Source of the DNA: Argopecten irradians | Lineage: Eukaryota; Mollusca; Bivalvia; Pectinida; Pectinidae | Assembly (NCBI RefSeq): GCF_041381155.1 | Contig: NC_091135.1 | Location: 310,001-374,000, forward strand | Length of the DNA: 64,000 bases | Direction of reading: 5' to 3' | In this document: piece by piece, positions 13,252-25,650 of the stretch | How the letters are laid out: the number at the start of each line of letters is the position of its first letter | Numbering within the stretch: the first letter of the stretch is position 1 | Translations under genes and position numbers: made by a program | Notes under the pieces: model-generated | The model's database searches: none | What the model was told of the DNA's origin: nothing | The model's input: only the letters and a program-made list of their open reading frames with translations

Positions 13252-14835
13252 CATCACACACACTCCTCACACAGTCATATAAACAAAACACTGGACAAAA
13301 GACAACACAAAACTACATTTTACAGAACATAACAATATATATTAGATAAGCATTTGGGTTAAAGTATATAACTTCAATAAAAGACTGGTGGTCAAGCTTA
13401 ATTTCTTCCCTGCTTGAAAAAAACTTAAAGCAGTAAGAGAGAAAGGTATGGTGACAATAATAATTAACTTACATTATATATAATAATAATAATAAAAATA
13501 CTGTAAGAGATATCTTCATAATTCCAATTGTTCTGGAATCAGAACGATTTTTTAAGTGTTCCAGCAAAATTAATGTAGTGTAACTTACTTACTTTTGGAG
13601 AAAATCGTCTTTTTGTGTCCCAATTTCCCTGATGCAAATTTTCACTTGGAAGGTCTTTATCACTACGGTGTTTATTCACGTTGAAAACAAGCGTTCTGAC
13701 GCCCTTCGCGGGTTAAGTTCATTTTACGAATTTAAAATCAACAAAAGGAGCGGAATAATATCAAGAAACAATGCATTTTCAGCTGTAATATCGACATTAG
13801 TCGGGCACAAAACCCGATATCGGATAATAAGAATTTCCTGTAATAGTTGCAATAGGAAAATATTACGATGTCAGTAAATAAATGTTTAATTTCTTTCGTT
13901 TGATTCAATTTCTAAAATTGTTGACTTGATCCCCAACATTCCAGTGACGTCACTTTTAGTAGGAATGACTGAAACGGCAGTCAATCCCGCCAAACAGTGA
14001 CGTCACAATTACCGGAATGAACATTCTGTGTAAATAACAGGCAATTTGCTTTCGTTTTGATTACCATCTTCTGTATGTATAATGAAAAAGTTGCAGGATA
14101 AACAGAATACCCGGTCGCTATCTTACAATACAAGTTTTATTTTGGTGTCGACAGGGAAAACAGAGATGACTCTGCAAAACCTCCTCATCTCATCTCATCT
14201 CATCGCACAAACGATAGCAGCAGCGATATTAATTATAGCAAAATAAAAATGTCCAACGTTGGAAATATTGCAAGTACATTCATTATTTACATAAACCAGT
14301 AATTAGAATAATCATTTATTTCATCTAGACTAGATCATTTGCAAATCCCATACACCGCCTGCAAGGAGACGTCCTTGGCCTATCGCTACCCGAGATTCTC
14401 TCGATCGTGGTCCTATATTATGTAACTTTTTATGGGATATTAAATCTAGATATATCTGTTTTCGACAGTTAAATTTCTATGAACATGTGTAAAACAAGCA
14501 GTCTCAACTGCTATTCCGAGACCATAAAATGAAAATTTGGTCACCTCGGCCAAAACACAGAGGCACGCATATTATGACAGAAACGTTTACTAGTGAATTG
14601 ATACGTATGTCATTTGCACGTGTATATCATGACGTTTCAAGTGGCTGCCCGTATTATTTTTTGTGAAAAATGAATATATATATATGTTATAAAATTCGGT
14701 TGGCTTTTTTATTGTCATTATTATATACACTGTATGTGATATTTAAACGAAAAACATATTTTACCTAAGAAGCCAATTATACATATAATGTAAGTATCGG
14801 TTAGCTTGTAATCATGATAATTCTAATAAACTTTG

Positions 14836-17205
14836 TCATTTTACCCATTTCCTGTCAAATTTAACTTTCAGTATATTATCACTAATTTGTATATTAAATT
14901 TCTGAATATTGTACTGATCTTTAATATGATTTATGAAAGATGTGATGGATAATGGTGTGTTTAGGCATCTGGACTTTTATATATACCATTTAATCATGAG
15001 AACTATCTCATTATCAATTTCACTAATAGTTACTCTATTATGAAATCCGAAAATCAATATTTCTTTATTAAATCTAAAACTAATTAGCAGACCATCAATA
15101 AAATATTTCAAAGTGTTGTAAAACTCTTGTATTTTGTAACAGTCCAAAAGTGCTGCTCAATAGTTTCTATTTCATCATTGCATAGTGAACAAAAAGGGCT
15201 TTCTGTAATACCTAATCTAAAAAGATGAACATTTGTTGGAAGTATATGATGGTTTATTCTATACTGCAGCCACTGCAGTTTTGTATTTTGAGAAACAAGA
15301 AAAGGGGTTCTATTAATCATTTTACATTTATCTTTGTCAAAGTTTAAAATTTCTTCCCATTTTTTCCAGTCCTGTTGCAATAGTATCATCTTTTGCACCT
15401 TTGTTTACTCTTAAAGATAATCTAAGATATATTGGCATGTAAGGGAATTTACATTTGTCAGATCATGATTGGCAATATATCTTCTAATACTAGTAGCAAT
15501 GCCTTCAAACTGGAGAAAGTTGATGTTTAAATCATATAGTTGACAAAATTCATTGAAAGTATATAAAATATTTTTTTATATAAAATCATTAACTACAGAA
15601 ATCCCATTTTTATACCAATCGTTATAAAAAAATTTGTTTTCAATTTTGAATAAATTGTTATGCCAAATGGGTGTTTTTATTAGTGATTCAACACCTTTTC
15701 CTGGTGATGTATTTTTTTGTTCTAACAGTTACCAAGCTTTTAAAACATCTTTCCAAAAAGATTTTTTTCATTGTTTTCACAATATAAAATATATTCGTTT
15801 TTACAATATGCAAGTTTATTCAAATCTATAAATGTTTTAACATGATCTTCCATTTACTATCTCCATTGAGAAGTCACCGTATCCATGTTAGTTTTAGAGA
15901 AGCAATGGAAGATTTAACATGTACCATATTAAGACTCGTCGTCTGCCGTGCGTTAACTTTTCACATTTTGAACTTCTTCTCAAGTTCTACCGGTGCGATT
16001 TGGCTGAAACTTGCATGAAATGATCCTGACATGGTCCTGACAAAGTGTTATTATTTTTCGGGTCGATCCGAAATCCAAGATGGCCGCCACAGCCACCATC
16101 TTGAAAACACATTTTGAACTTCTTCTCAAGTTCTACCGGTGCGATTTGGTTGAAACCTGCATGAAATGATCATCACTTGGTCCTGATAAAGTGTTGTTAT
16201 TTTTCGGGTCGATCTGAAATCCAAGATGGCTGCCACAGCCGCCATCTTGAAAACACATTTTGAACTTCTTATCAAGTTCTACTGGTGCGATTTGGCTGAA
16301 ACTTGCATTAAATGATCCTGACATGGTCCCGACAAAGTATTGTTACATCTCTGGTTGATCACAAATCGAAGATGGCTACCATGACACTATATCTAATTAA
16401 TTTCCTATATGTTAAGGCCCTTGGGCCTCTTGTTTGAAATAAAATTTGTTGAAAGAAATTGAAAATGATCCTGACATGGTCCTGACAAAGTGACACCATA
16501 TATAATTAATTTTACTATTGCCAAGGTAGTCAGATGACAGTTAAGGCCCTTTGGGCCTCTTGTTTAATGAAATCATCACTAGGATTAGGTAAAGAGATGA
16601 ACAGGTGATTGAATTGAGATATTAGTAGAGATTTCATAACATGTATTTTACCTATGGGTGTAAAAATTCTTCTTTTCCAACACCGAATAAGAGAATTTAG
16701 TTTAACAAGTTTTTTAATCAAAATTCATCACTGTATTTTTTATTTCCAATCAAAATTATTTGAGTTTTGCTAGAATTCGTTTTCAAGCCAGATAGTTTAG
16801 CATATTTTTTCAATTCTTTCCTTGCTTCTTTAAGAGTCAATTTTGATCCATCTAAAATAAGAGAGGTGTCGTCTGCATATCTACACTGAAACCTTTTATG
16901 TTATTTTTATTCCGAATTCTGATGGTTAAGCTTTCTGCACAGAGAATAAACATATATGGAGAAATAGGATCTCCCTGACGGCAACCACGTTTGATTTCAA
17001 AGAAAGATGATAGATAGCCCCCTTGGTGGACTGCTGAAATTGCGCTATTGTTTGAAATATTGACCCATTTTCTCAGACTATCGCCAAATTAAAAAACAAA
17101 TACATTGTCAATAAACCAATCAACTGAATCGAATGCTTTTTCAAGGTCAATAATAGGTAAAATACCTGATAAATCTTTTTCGTATGCAAATTGCATCAAA
17201 TCTTA
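14836..17205 (-). pseudogene. L1/Tx1-like LINE, ORF2 remnant (reverse transcriptase to C-terminus)
   Basis: Read on the minus strand this is the 3' half of a LINE ORF2. From high to low coordinates: RT motif A IDLEKAFDSVDW (about 17,100-17,160), RGCRQGDPISPYMFILCAE (about 16,900-16,990), the YADDT catalytic box (16,861-16,887), the thumb region RCWKRRIFTPIGKIHVMKSL (about 16,610-16,690), then after an inserted repeat VHVKSSIASLKLTWIRRLL, DWYKNGISVVNDFI, and a zinc-finger-like segment FCSLCNDEIETIEQHFW (about 15,140-15,190). It ends with FDRKWVK and a stop at 14,836-14,838. Several frameshifts and stops interrupt it, so it is dead. The 5' part is missing here. The motif series fits the L1/Tx1 branch; exact clade not assigned. 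Confidence 0.88.
15926..16564. mobile_element. Dispersed repeat inserted into the LINE, with about 150-bp internal tandem units
   Basis: This block splits the LINE reading between the thumb region and VHVKSSIASLKL. It holds two and a half to three tandem units of roughly 145-155 bp, each with 'TTCTCAAGTTCTACCGGTGC', 'CTGACATGGTCCTGACAAAG' and 'ATCCAAGATGGC'. The block TTAAGGCCC-TTGGGCCTCTTGTTT occurs twice, at about 16,411-16,434 and 16,541-16,564; the second copy forms the junction with the LINE. About 33 codons expected in the LINE at this point are missing, so insertion came with a small deletion or later loss. I recognise it as a repeat type common in mollusc DNA but cannot name the family. 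Confidence 0.7.
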
Positions 17206-17269
17206 AATTAAGAACCCATCGCCAGCAACCTGTACATCATTTACGCCGTTTACGGTTGATGAGATCAAC

Positions 17270-19200
17270 ATACAATGTACATATTGAATAAAAGAGAAAT
17301 GTGTATATACAACAGCTAAAATAGAATCAATCCCCAGGTATTGATAACATAACAAATGAACATATCAGATATGGAGGGAAATTATTGATAGAGAAGAGAG
17401 TAGAACTCTTCAACTGTATAAGGATTTCATGGGAAATACCAAAAACGTGAAAAATGGTAAAAGTCATTCCAATATATAAAGATGGACATAAAAAGAAGAA
17501 CGATCTGAATAATTACCGTCCAATATCGCTACTGCCGGCCCTTTACAAATTGATGGAAAATGTTATTCGTAATCGTGTACTTCGATGGATGAAAACGGAA
17601 AATATCCAATTCCCTAACAAGCAGCAACAAGGATTTCAGGAAGGAAAGAGCCGCACCATGGCATCTTTTAATCTTCACGAATGTACCAACGAAAATCTAG
17701 AATGAAAGAGAAATGTGTATGTTGCGTTTTTAGATACATACAAAGCTTTCGATACTGTTCAACATAAAGGCATGTTTCAGAAGTTATACGAACTCGGTAT
17801 AACCGAAGACTTGTTCAGAATGCTTTACAATTCTTCCATAATAATGTCCAATCACGTTGGTTCAGTGTGAAAAGATCGGTAAGACAAGGAGGAATAATGT
17901 CAGCTTGTTTATACTTCCTCCATATAAACCATCTTATTAACCAATTAGAAGCATTGGCAGCAGGCTCGAGAATTTTGTCAGTTAAATTTGCTAACCCATG
18001 CCTAGCGGACGATACAGCGCTCATTAGCACGAGTCCGAGAGCTCTTCATCACTGCCTACTCAACATCGCGGAAGAACTTTTAATTTTTACTTTTAATTCT
18101 ATAATTCTATAATGTTCTATAATATAGTTTAAAATTTGTATTACAAATATCACATGGACATTGGACGAGAATATATGCTCAAGATGGTAAAATCAGATAT
18201 TCATCTAGGAATTGAAGTCTCGTCGGATCTAAAGACCTCAAACGCTGTGGAGAAAGCATGCAGAAAAGGAAGGAACATGTTGCATGCAATAACTCGTCTG
18301 GGATCAGACTGTGCATACACTAAGCCGTTTACCACTGTTAACATTTATAAGAAGGTAATACTACCAGCCGACCGTGTTATTTGGGTCTGAGATATGGAGC
18401 ATCCTAACGGCAAAAGTCATACAAACGCTTGAAATCTTCCAGCGCTATGCTACAAAAGTGATTCTAAATTTTAGGAAATCTTCAAGGTCGGATATGTGTG
18501 AAACTATGCTCGGCATTTATAGAATCAATAGTGAAATTGAAAAGAGGAAATTGAATTGTCTACACTGCCTGATAAGTAGTCTCCAAATAGCACAACAAAA
18601 GATATTTTCATTCGTAGACTTTTAAAATTCCTGAATTATGACGGAACAACAAAGATACAAGGCGGATTCATACCTGATATAGTCAACATTCTTCGCAAGT
18701 ATAATCTAATGACATATATATATATCAACACGTAAGTGATGGGAACTTCCCAAATCGACGCGAGTCGAAATATATACATGTACATATGTAGTAAGAGCTG
18801 CGATACACATCGGTGAAAACGCACAACTTAAAGAAAGAATGAACAATGACTCTGATTTTAATCGTTTTAAAAATGTACACATGATATATAGTGAACCATA
18901 TAAGCAATTGAAATTAGAGAACACAAATAAGAAAAAATATATATCTGTAAAATGTTAACTTGCCATCCTATAGAACACAGTACAATATGTGTGAAGTGCG
19001 AAAAACCTTCCTATGACGTCATTCGGCATTTCGTCACTGAATGTACTACCACATTTATTCTCAATGACACGTTTATGGAAAAAATTATAAATTACTATGG
19101 TGTGCAGGAATACTTGGCGAATATGATTTTGACAATGATGCTTTGAGCTGCGAATTCGCAAACGACTGTATATATTTCTTGTATAAAGCAGCACAAATTT
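17270..19200 (+). pseudogene. Non-LTR retrotransposon ORF2 remnant, different family, opposite strand
   Basis: Plus-strand reading gives, in order: GIDNITNEHIRYGG and IPKTWKMVKVIPIYKDG (17,320-17,490), NNYRPISLLPALYKLMENVI (about 17,508-17,567), AFLDTYKAFDTVQHKGMF (about 17,727-17,780), VRQGGIMSACLY (about 17,877-17,912), LADDTALIS (18,002-18,028), then a post-RT region with FGSEIWSILTAKVIQTLE (about 18,375-18,430) and SRSDMCETMLG. A Cys/His cluster (CVKCEKPSYDVIRHFVTEC) lies at about 18,990-19,046. These are the standard RT blocks of a jockey/CR1-like LINE. At least four frame breaks and stops show it is inactive. The endonuclease is not seen. It lies head to head with the L1/Tx1-like remnant, with about 65 bp between. 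Confidence 0.85.
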
Positions 19201-19306
19201 ATTTTAACGCTATAAATATGAAATGATTCCTTAAAATATCAGGGTGGATGCACCCCCAGCAAAGAACATTGATATGTTGTATAGGATAGGAGACTTTCAC
19301 AATTTG

Positions 19307-20146
19307 ATCTATATTGTATATATGATCTATATTGTATATATGATCTATAATGTATATATGATCTATAATGTATATATGATCTATATTGTATATATGATCT
19401 ATATTGTATATATGATCTATAATGTATATATGATCTATAATGTATATATGATCTATAATGTATATATGATCTATATTGTATATATGATCTATAATGTATA
19501 TATGATCTATAATGTATATATGATCTATATTGTATATATGATCTATAATGTATATATGATCTATAATGTATATATATGATCTATAATGTATATATGATCT
19601 ATTATATATATATTATGTATATATGATCTATATATGTATATATGATCTATAATGTATATATATGATCTATAATGTATATATATGATCTATATTGTATATA
19701 TGATCTATAATGTATATATGATCTATAATGTATATATGATCTATATTGTATATATATGATCTATATTGTATATATATGATCTATAATGTATATATGATCT
19801 ATAATGTATATATATGATCTATAATGTATATATAATCTATATTGTATATATGATCTATAATGTATATATGATCTATAATGTATATATGATCTATATTCTA
19901 TATATGATCTATAATGTATATATGATTTATATTGTATATATGATCTATAATGTATATATGATCTATATTGTATATATGATCTATATTGTATATATGATCT
20001 ATAATGTATATATGATCTATATTGTATATATGATCTATAATGTATATATGATCTATATTGTATATATGATCTATATTGTATATATGATCTATAATGTATA
20101 TATGATCTATATTGTATATATGATCTATAATGTATATATGATCTAT
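19307..20146. repeat. 18-bp AT-rich satellite, array 1
   Basis: Tandem ATCTATATTGTATATATG or ATCTATAATGTATATATG, 18 bp with a T/A variant at the eighth base. Occasional 20-bp units (extra TA) and a scrambled stretch near 19,600-19,640 occur. The six-codon period gives meaningless open frames (IYNVYM repeats). Confidence 0.97.
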
Positions 20147-22248
20147 AATTCAATGTTGCTTGTTACGAGCATTTCCATTGGCTTAAAAATTTACTTTATC
20201 AGCCCATAAAGGAAAAAATGGCGTCGCCGTTTGTAACGTCGCTTCTGATTGGCTGAGATGACGGCGTAATAATTTCATAGACAAAAGAGTCCCAAAATGA
20301 ATTTTAAATGTTGAAGAGATTATCTTTAGTAAACTGAATTATAAGGATTAATTTGAATAGATTTTTTGATGCTGTGAAACAGCATTCTTAGGTACGCTCG
20401 GCGAGCCTGTGCACATCAAAACAATGAAACCACTCCGCGATGAAATTTAAAAGTTGTTTTGTTCATTTCACGTAATACTTGATAGTATGAAAAAATAAAA
20501 CCCCAATATTCAAAACCACAGACATAGAATTTGTACATACGTATACACCATGAATGGAGTGTTTTTAAGTATTCAGTTGGGACTCTATGACATTTGTATT
20601 ACTCCGAGAACACTGGTCTCCCGAAAATCACGAACAACGCCTTCTTCGCTGTCTTCCTCCGCGACAGACTTTCGATGGATTTTGGATTGTGTAATGTTTA
20701 TTTAAATTTTACGTAATTCATGCTAAATGATCGATTATTGTAATCAAATGTAAGGAAGGTAACTGCAAAAGAAAAAAGTTCTTATAACGCTTATAAAAGT
20801 TTTTTTGTGTTGTTGTATTGACGAACTATATCTGAGATATTATTGCGCAGTAAAAGTTAATAGTTTTTAGTACGTTACGTTTTCCTCCCTCCTGATCTGT
20901 CACTGGGAGTTCTGTCTTTTGTTTATCGACAACTGCGGTATATTGAAATGGGGAAAAGTACCAAATCTATCAACATAAAAATATACAAAAAAATATAATG
21001 ATAATATAGATCTATTTATGTACGGGCAACTTAAAGTGACAAATAAACTTATATTGCCGTGTAATGTACTGTTCGCACTGTTTTTCCAGTCTTGATGATA
21101 GCTTCAAGCTAATATGACTGTCCTTAATAAATGTTCATTATGCGAACAGTACATTACACGGCAATATAAGTTTATTTGTCACTTTAAGTTGCCGTACATA
21201 AATAGATCTATATTATGTACGGTAGCCTTATGAAGACTTGCTAAAGTCCGATGTATTGCAGGGAGTTTTCATGATGTTAGCGTTCTTATGGATTCAAAAG
21301 AAATTTGACTGTTATAAGTAACCGAATAATGTACCCTTTACTTGACACACGATAAATGTTCTGCACGATAATATCTCGCCAACCAGTTACTGTTAGGCTT
21401 ACGAAGACTTGCTAAAGTCCGATACATTACATGAAGTTTTCATGATGTTAACGGCTAGCGTTCTTGTGAATTTAAAAAGAAATCTGAGTGATATACGTAA
21501 TGAAATAGTGTACCTTTTATTTGGCAAAAGTATCTGGCTATGATTTATTAGTCAAAAGTCGTCAAAGCAACCCATGTTAGTTTTCTAAAAAGGAAACCAA
21601 AACATATCCGGAAATGGTGATATTTCTAATGTTATATATTTCCGAAAATATTCTTCAATGTTAAGTGGATATCAAGATACGAAAATGTTCACTTATTATT
21701 TTTTTGTCTTTGAAGAAACATTGATGAAATTGATAATTTAGTAATTAATAAAGAATTATAAAAAATGATACTCAGATTCTGAACGGTTTTATTAGAAACA
21801 TATATACATATATGTATTTGTGTTTCTGGTTTTTCATTGGTGTTGAAATCGTTATTTCAAAAATAATTTAAAAATAAAATATTACAGTTTTTTCAGGATA
21901 ATAAGTTATTCGACTTATTGTTCTTGAAAAACTTCATATATCATAAAATAAATAGGGTATATCGTAAATATTTTTTGTTAAATTCCGAAATTCAACACTG
22001 CACACTTATGTATAGTTTACTAAATTCTATATTTAAATGAATAACCAATTTCTTTATTAATTCCTTTGTTTGAGTCCTTCATTCACAGCATCTATGAGTG
22101 GCCTTGGCACTTTGATTATGTTATGGAGATATAACACAAAAATCTGAGTGTACTCTCATCATAAACCGCTTCGCGGTTTATTTAGAGTACACTCAGATTT
22201 TGGTGTTATATCTCCATAACATAAAAAATCTATTCAAGTTAATCCTTA
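20147..22248. mobile_element. Fold-back element, copy 1, split by a 1.75-kb insertion
   Basis: The first 220 bp (from AATTCAATGTTGCTTG) match 22,824-23,047 almost exactly, and the last about 130 bp match 23,045-23,175. Those two ends carry an inverted repeat of about 65-80 bp beginning TAAGGATTAA and closing on the loop CCGCTTCGCGG. Between them, about 20,368-22,116, lies unrelated DNA absent from the other two copies. 18-bp satellite flanks both sides. Confidence 0.85.
20368..22116. mobile_element. Unidentified 1.75-kb insertion inside fold-back copy 1
   Basis: TTTGAT occurs at both junctions (20,365-20,370 and 22,111-22,116), which may be a target duplication. GATGCTGTGAA near the left end and TTCACAGCATC near the right end (about 22,082-22,092) are inverted. 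Inside is a near-perfect inverted repeat, 21,002-21,077 and 21,141-21,215, with a 63-bp loop, followed by a direct repeat of about 75 bp (about 21,228 and about 21,396, sharing GAAGACTTGCTAAAGTCCGA). No protein similarity is seen, so it is probably a non-autonomous element, or two nested ones. Confidence 0.55.
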
Positions 22249-22823
22249 TATGATCTATATTGTATATATGATCTATATGTATATATGATCTATAATGTAT
22301 ATAATGATCTATAATGTATATATGATCTATATATGATCTATAATATATGATCTATATGTTATATATCTATATGTATATATGATCTATAATGTATATATGA
22401 TCTATATTATATATGATCTATATGTATATCTATATATGTATATATGATCTATAATGTATATATGATCTATATGTATATATGATCTATATGTTATGATCTA
22501 TATGTATATAGATCTAATGTATATATGATCTATAATTATATATGATCTATATGTATATATATGATCTATATTCTAATATATGATCTATAATGTATATATG
22601 ATCTATATATTATGTATATATATGATTCTATATGATGTATATGTATATGATCTATATGATTTTGTATATATGATCTATATGTATATATGATCTATATTGT
22701 ATATATGATCTATATGTATATATGATCTATATTGTATATATGATCTATAATTGTAATATATATATATATATTGATCTATATGTATGATCTATATATATGA
22801 TCTATAATGTATATATGATCTAT
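22249..22823. repeat. 18-bp AT-rich satellite, array 2 (degenerate)
   Basis: Same ATCTATA-TGTATATATG core as array 1, but many units are shortened or fused, so the period is irregular. It is flanked by fold-back copies 1 and 2. Confidence 0.93.
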
Positions 22824-23175
22824 AATTCAATGTTGCTTGTTACGAGCATTTCCATTGGCTTAAAAATTTACTTTATCAGCCCATAAAGGAAAAAATGGCG
22901 TCGCCGTTTGTAACGTCGCTTCTGATTGGCTGAGATGACGGCGTAATAATTTCATAGACAAAAGAGTCCCAAAATGAATTTTAAATGTTGAAGAGATTAT
23001 CTTTAGTAAACTGAATTATAAGGATTAATTTGAATAGATTTTTTATGTTATGGAGATATAACACAAAAATCTGAGTGTACTCTCATCATAAACCGCTTCG
23101 CGGTTTATTTAGAGTACACTCAGATTTTTGTGTTATATCTCCATAACATAAAAAATCTATTCAAGTTAATCCTTA
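22824..23175. mobile_element. Fold-back element, copy 2 (intact, 352 bp)
   Basis: The left 200 bp is unique sequence (AATTCAATGTTGC through CCAAAATGAATTTT). The right part, about 23,018-23,175, is a long hairpin: TAAGGATTAATTTGAATAGA is mirrored by TCTATTCAAGTTAATCCTTA, with arms of about 70 bp and the loop CCGCTTCGCGG. It has no coding capacity. Three copies in this window (also 20,147 and 31,393) establish it as a mobile family. Confidence 0.85.
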
Positions 23176-23178
23176 AAT

Positions 23179-23576
23179 ATTGTATATATGATCTATATTG
23201 TATATATGATCTATATTGTATATATGATCTATAATGTATATTTGATCTATAATGTATATATGATCTATATTGTATATATGATCTATAATGTATATATGAT
23301 CTATAATGTATATATGATCTATATTGTATATATGATCTATAATGTATATATGATCTATATTGTATATATGATCTATAATGTATATATGATCTATAATGTA
23401 TATATGATCTATAATGTATATATGATCTATAATGTATATATGATCTATATTGTATATATGATCTATAAAGTATATATGATCTATATTGTATATATATGAT
23501 CTATAATGTATATATGATCTATAATGTATATATGATCTATATTGTATACATGATCTATATTGTATATATCAATTTT
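23179..23576. repeat. 18-bp AT-rich satellite, array 3
   Basis: Regular 18-bp units as in array 1. The array stops directly against a LINE fragment at 23,577. Confidence 0.96.
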
Positions 23577-24325
23577 GTTTTCTGTATCATACACTCAGTT
23601 TTTGAGGAATCAGAACCAGGACTTTTCTTATTTTGTCATATTTAAATTATTTATGTAATAGGACCTTCTAATTTATTAATTCAGAGTTATCTAACCTGGG
23701 AACTTCATACTGAAATAAGTAATCGTCTATGCTTTTTTCTTCATTATCTATATGATTACCAAATGAATAAATTTCTTCAACATATATCTAACTTCATTAA
23801 GTATTTCATCTTGTTTTGTAACTATTGTCCCATTAGCTTTCTCTATTTTTTTAATGATTTTATTTCTATTTTCCAAATTAAAAAAGTAACTTGTTGGTTT
23901 CCCCCTCATCTAGCCATTTCGCTTTTGATCCTATTATACTCCCCTTGATTTTCATTTCTCGGATTTTTTCATCTCTTCTTTTTTCCCCATCCAGCCACAT
24001 AAAATCTATATTATCTTGGTCTTCCAAAAGCTTAATCTCATCATAAAATAGTTTTTCTTTGTTAATCCTGTTGGTTTTTTCTTCAATGACGGATAAGAAA
24101 TAGTTTTCCCTCTTATTTTAAGTAATAAGGATTCTAAAAATAGTTGATCATTGATTTGAAATTGTATACAGTCATCAGGAATTTGATCAAGTTTATCTAA
24201 ATTATATAATGGGACAGCATATTGTTTTTTATGTATAAAATAAGTTTCTCTATTGTTTTAAGATATTCTAAATCATGAAGAAGTAGATTGTTAAATTTCC
24301 CTTTCCCTTTGTAAAGACACAAACA
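23577..24325 (-). pseudogene. L1/Tx1-like LINE fragment: region between endonuclease and reverse transcriptase
   Basis: Minus-strand reading, with frameshifts, gives KFNNLLLHDLEYLKTIEKLI (about 24,240-24,300), IPDDCIQFQINDQLFLESLL (about 24,120-24,185), SKAKWLDEGETN with LFNLENRNKIIKKIEKANGT (about 23,830-23,930), EVPRLDNSELIN (about 23,675-23,710) and a KSPGSD-like site just before 23,577. That is the linker and first RT block of an L1/Tx1-type ORF2. Strand and type match the 14,836-17,205 remnant, which lacks exactly this part. Confidence 0.82.
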
Positions 24326-25305
24326 AACACAAAAACACAGATATTTAAAACAATATTTTTGGCATAGAATAAGCCTGTATGAACATTCCATTACAAGTCT
24401 GGCCATCTCCTTAAACAAATAAAATGAAGAAAAATATGTCTTTTGTAATTCTCAAACTTACCTAACGAACAAGAATAACTTTAACTTTATTTACAGCAAT
24501 TTAAATTTTGCTCACATCCTAAACTTATGCATAAACATACCAAGTTAGTACACATACAAAGTAAGCAGCAGATAACGGAATTGAAGAAAAAAATAGCACA
24601 TCAGTTATCTCCCTTTTGCAGTACCAGTATTGTGGATATACATGTACAAGTAAAAGTCAAATCTTATGACACTGTGTAGTTATCTTTTAAGTATGAAAAT
24701 TATCATTTTTGTAAAGTAGATTACTAGATAGATACTGGAAATTAATGTCACCAATTACTTTATGAGTAAGTCTGATGTCTGTGACTTTATATTTAGCATA
24801 AACTTCATTATTATATTGGAAGTACTAGAAATGAAGATAATTTAAAAACAAAAACCAGAGCAATTAGATTTCAATAAAAATGATATAAGGATGCAATCTA
24901 TAATAAGTAAATGTATGTAAATCAATATTGTTTTAACAGTATCTATTTACGAAGAAGTATTGTACATTAATAGTGTAAATACACATATGATTGTAACAAC
25001 ATAATATTTTTCAATGACACAAGGAAACATAATTTATGCATATTATAACATATTAAAAAGTCAAATTCCTAGGTGAAGTAATTAACATAGTGTATGGTAA
25101 AATAAACACACTGCTTGAGTATAATACATTAATGAAACATACAAAAAGTCGTTCTTAACATATATACAAGTGGGAAAAACTTGGCTATAAAAACACCATT
25201 GAATTATTACTCTGTCTATTCTAAGATCACCAATAATCACCCAAATTTGTATAGGTAGTAGTTGTCTCCCCTTATTAAAAGGATGAACAAAATAAACTTC
25301 CACAT
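24326..25305. other. No gene seen
   Basis: AT-rich sequence with only short open frames. Pieces resembling 'GTTATCTCCC', 'GTTGTCTCCCCTTATTAAAA' (about 25,260) and 'GTCGCCCCTTATTCAAAGG' (about 26,772) suggest scattered decayed copies of one short repeat. Confidence 0.5.
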
Positions 25306-25330
25306 TTTCATTTCATTTCATTTCATTTCA
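25306..25330 (-). repeat. (TTTCA)n tail of a retroelement, minus strand
   Basis: Five TTTCA units. On the minus strand this reads AATAAAATTTGTTG followed by (TGAAA)n, the look of a retroelement 3' end with a polyadenylation-like signal and short-repeat tail. The body, if any, extends to the right and is not recognisable. Confidence 0.6.
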
Positions 25331-25559
25331 ACAAATTTTATTGACATGGATGTTATAGTCAAAAGGATGGAATAACAGGCAAAGCCTAAATAAATTCTTT
25401 CCTTGGGTGGATAATAAGTTAAAATATTTGAAATGAATATAATCATGACAACAAAACATAGAAAAGGTAACTATTAGGTTTTATTACATAATTTGTTTAC
25501 ACCAATCTATATATGAAGAAATATAATATTTTCAACTATTACACCGACCGTTCAATAAA

Positions 25560-25650
25560 ACCTTGTTATATTGCACGGTTCGAAGTTATATTGCACGCTT
25601 CCATGGAAACGTTATATTGCACGGTTCGAGATGTTATATTGCACGGCTTT
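25560..25650. repeat. Cluster of four TTATATTGCACG motifs
   Basis: The motif occurs at about 25,567, 25,588, 25,612 and 25,634, spaced 21-24 bp. The same word forms the centre of the palindrome at 26,059-26,232, which suggests one composite element. A 117-codon open frame across it (25,513-25,866) is taken as chance. Confidence 0.6.

Larger units (their letters stand above)
10712..14700. other. No gene seen; AT-rich spacer with microsatellites
   Basis: Open frames are short and show no family features. Simple repeats are (TA)n at 12,150-12,175, (CA)n at 13,231-13,251 and four TCATC units at 14,185-14,204. An imperfect direct repeat of about 105 bp spans about 12,635-12,775, with 'TTCTTAT-TGTCGG' and 'TTCAATGTA' in each copy. 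TGACGTCA palindromes occur at 12,280, 13,945 and 13,998, but with no promoter or gene to attach them to. Confidence 0.6.

Noticed and set aside
13945..14005. Two TGACGTCA palindromes as a CRE-type promoter
   Set aside because: No gene or core promoter nearby; the same word recurs at 12,280 and in other non-coding places.
19244..20209. Open frames of IYNVYM repeats, also at 23,188-23,499
   Set aside because: They come from the 18-bp satellite, whose period is six codons.
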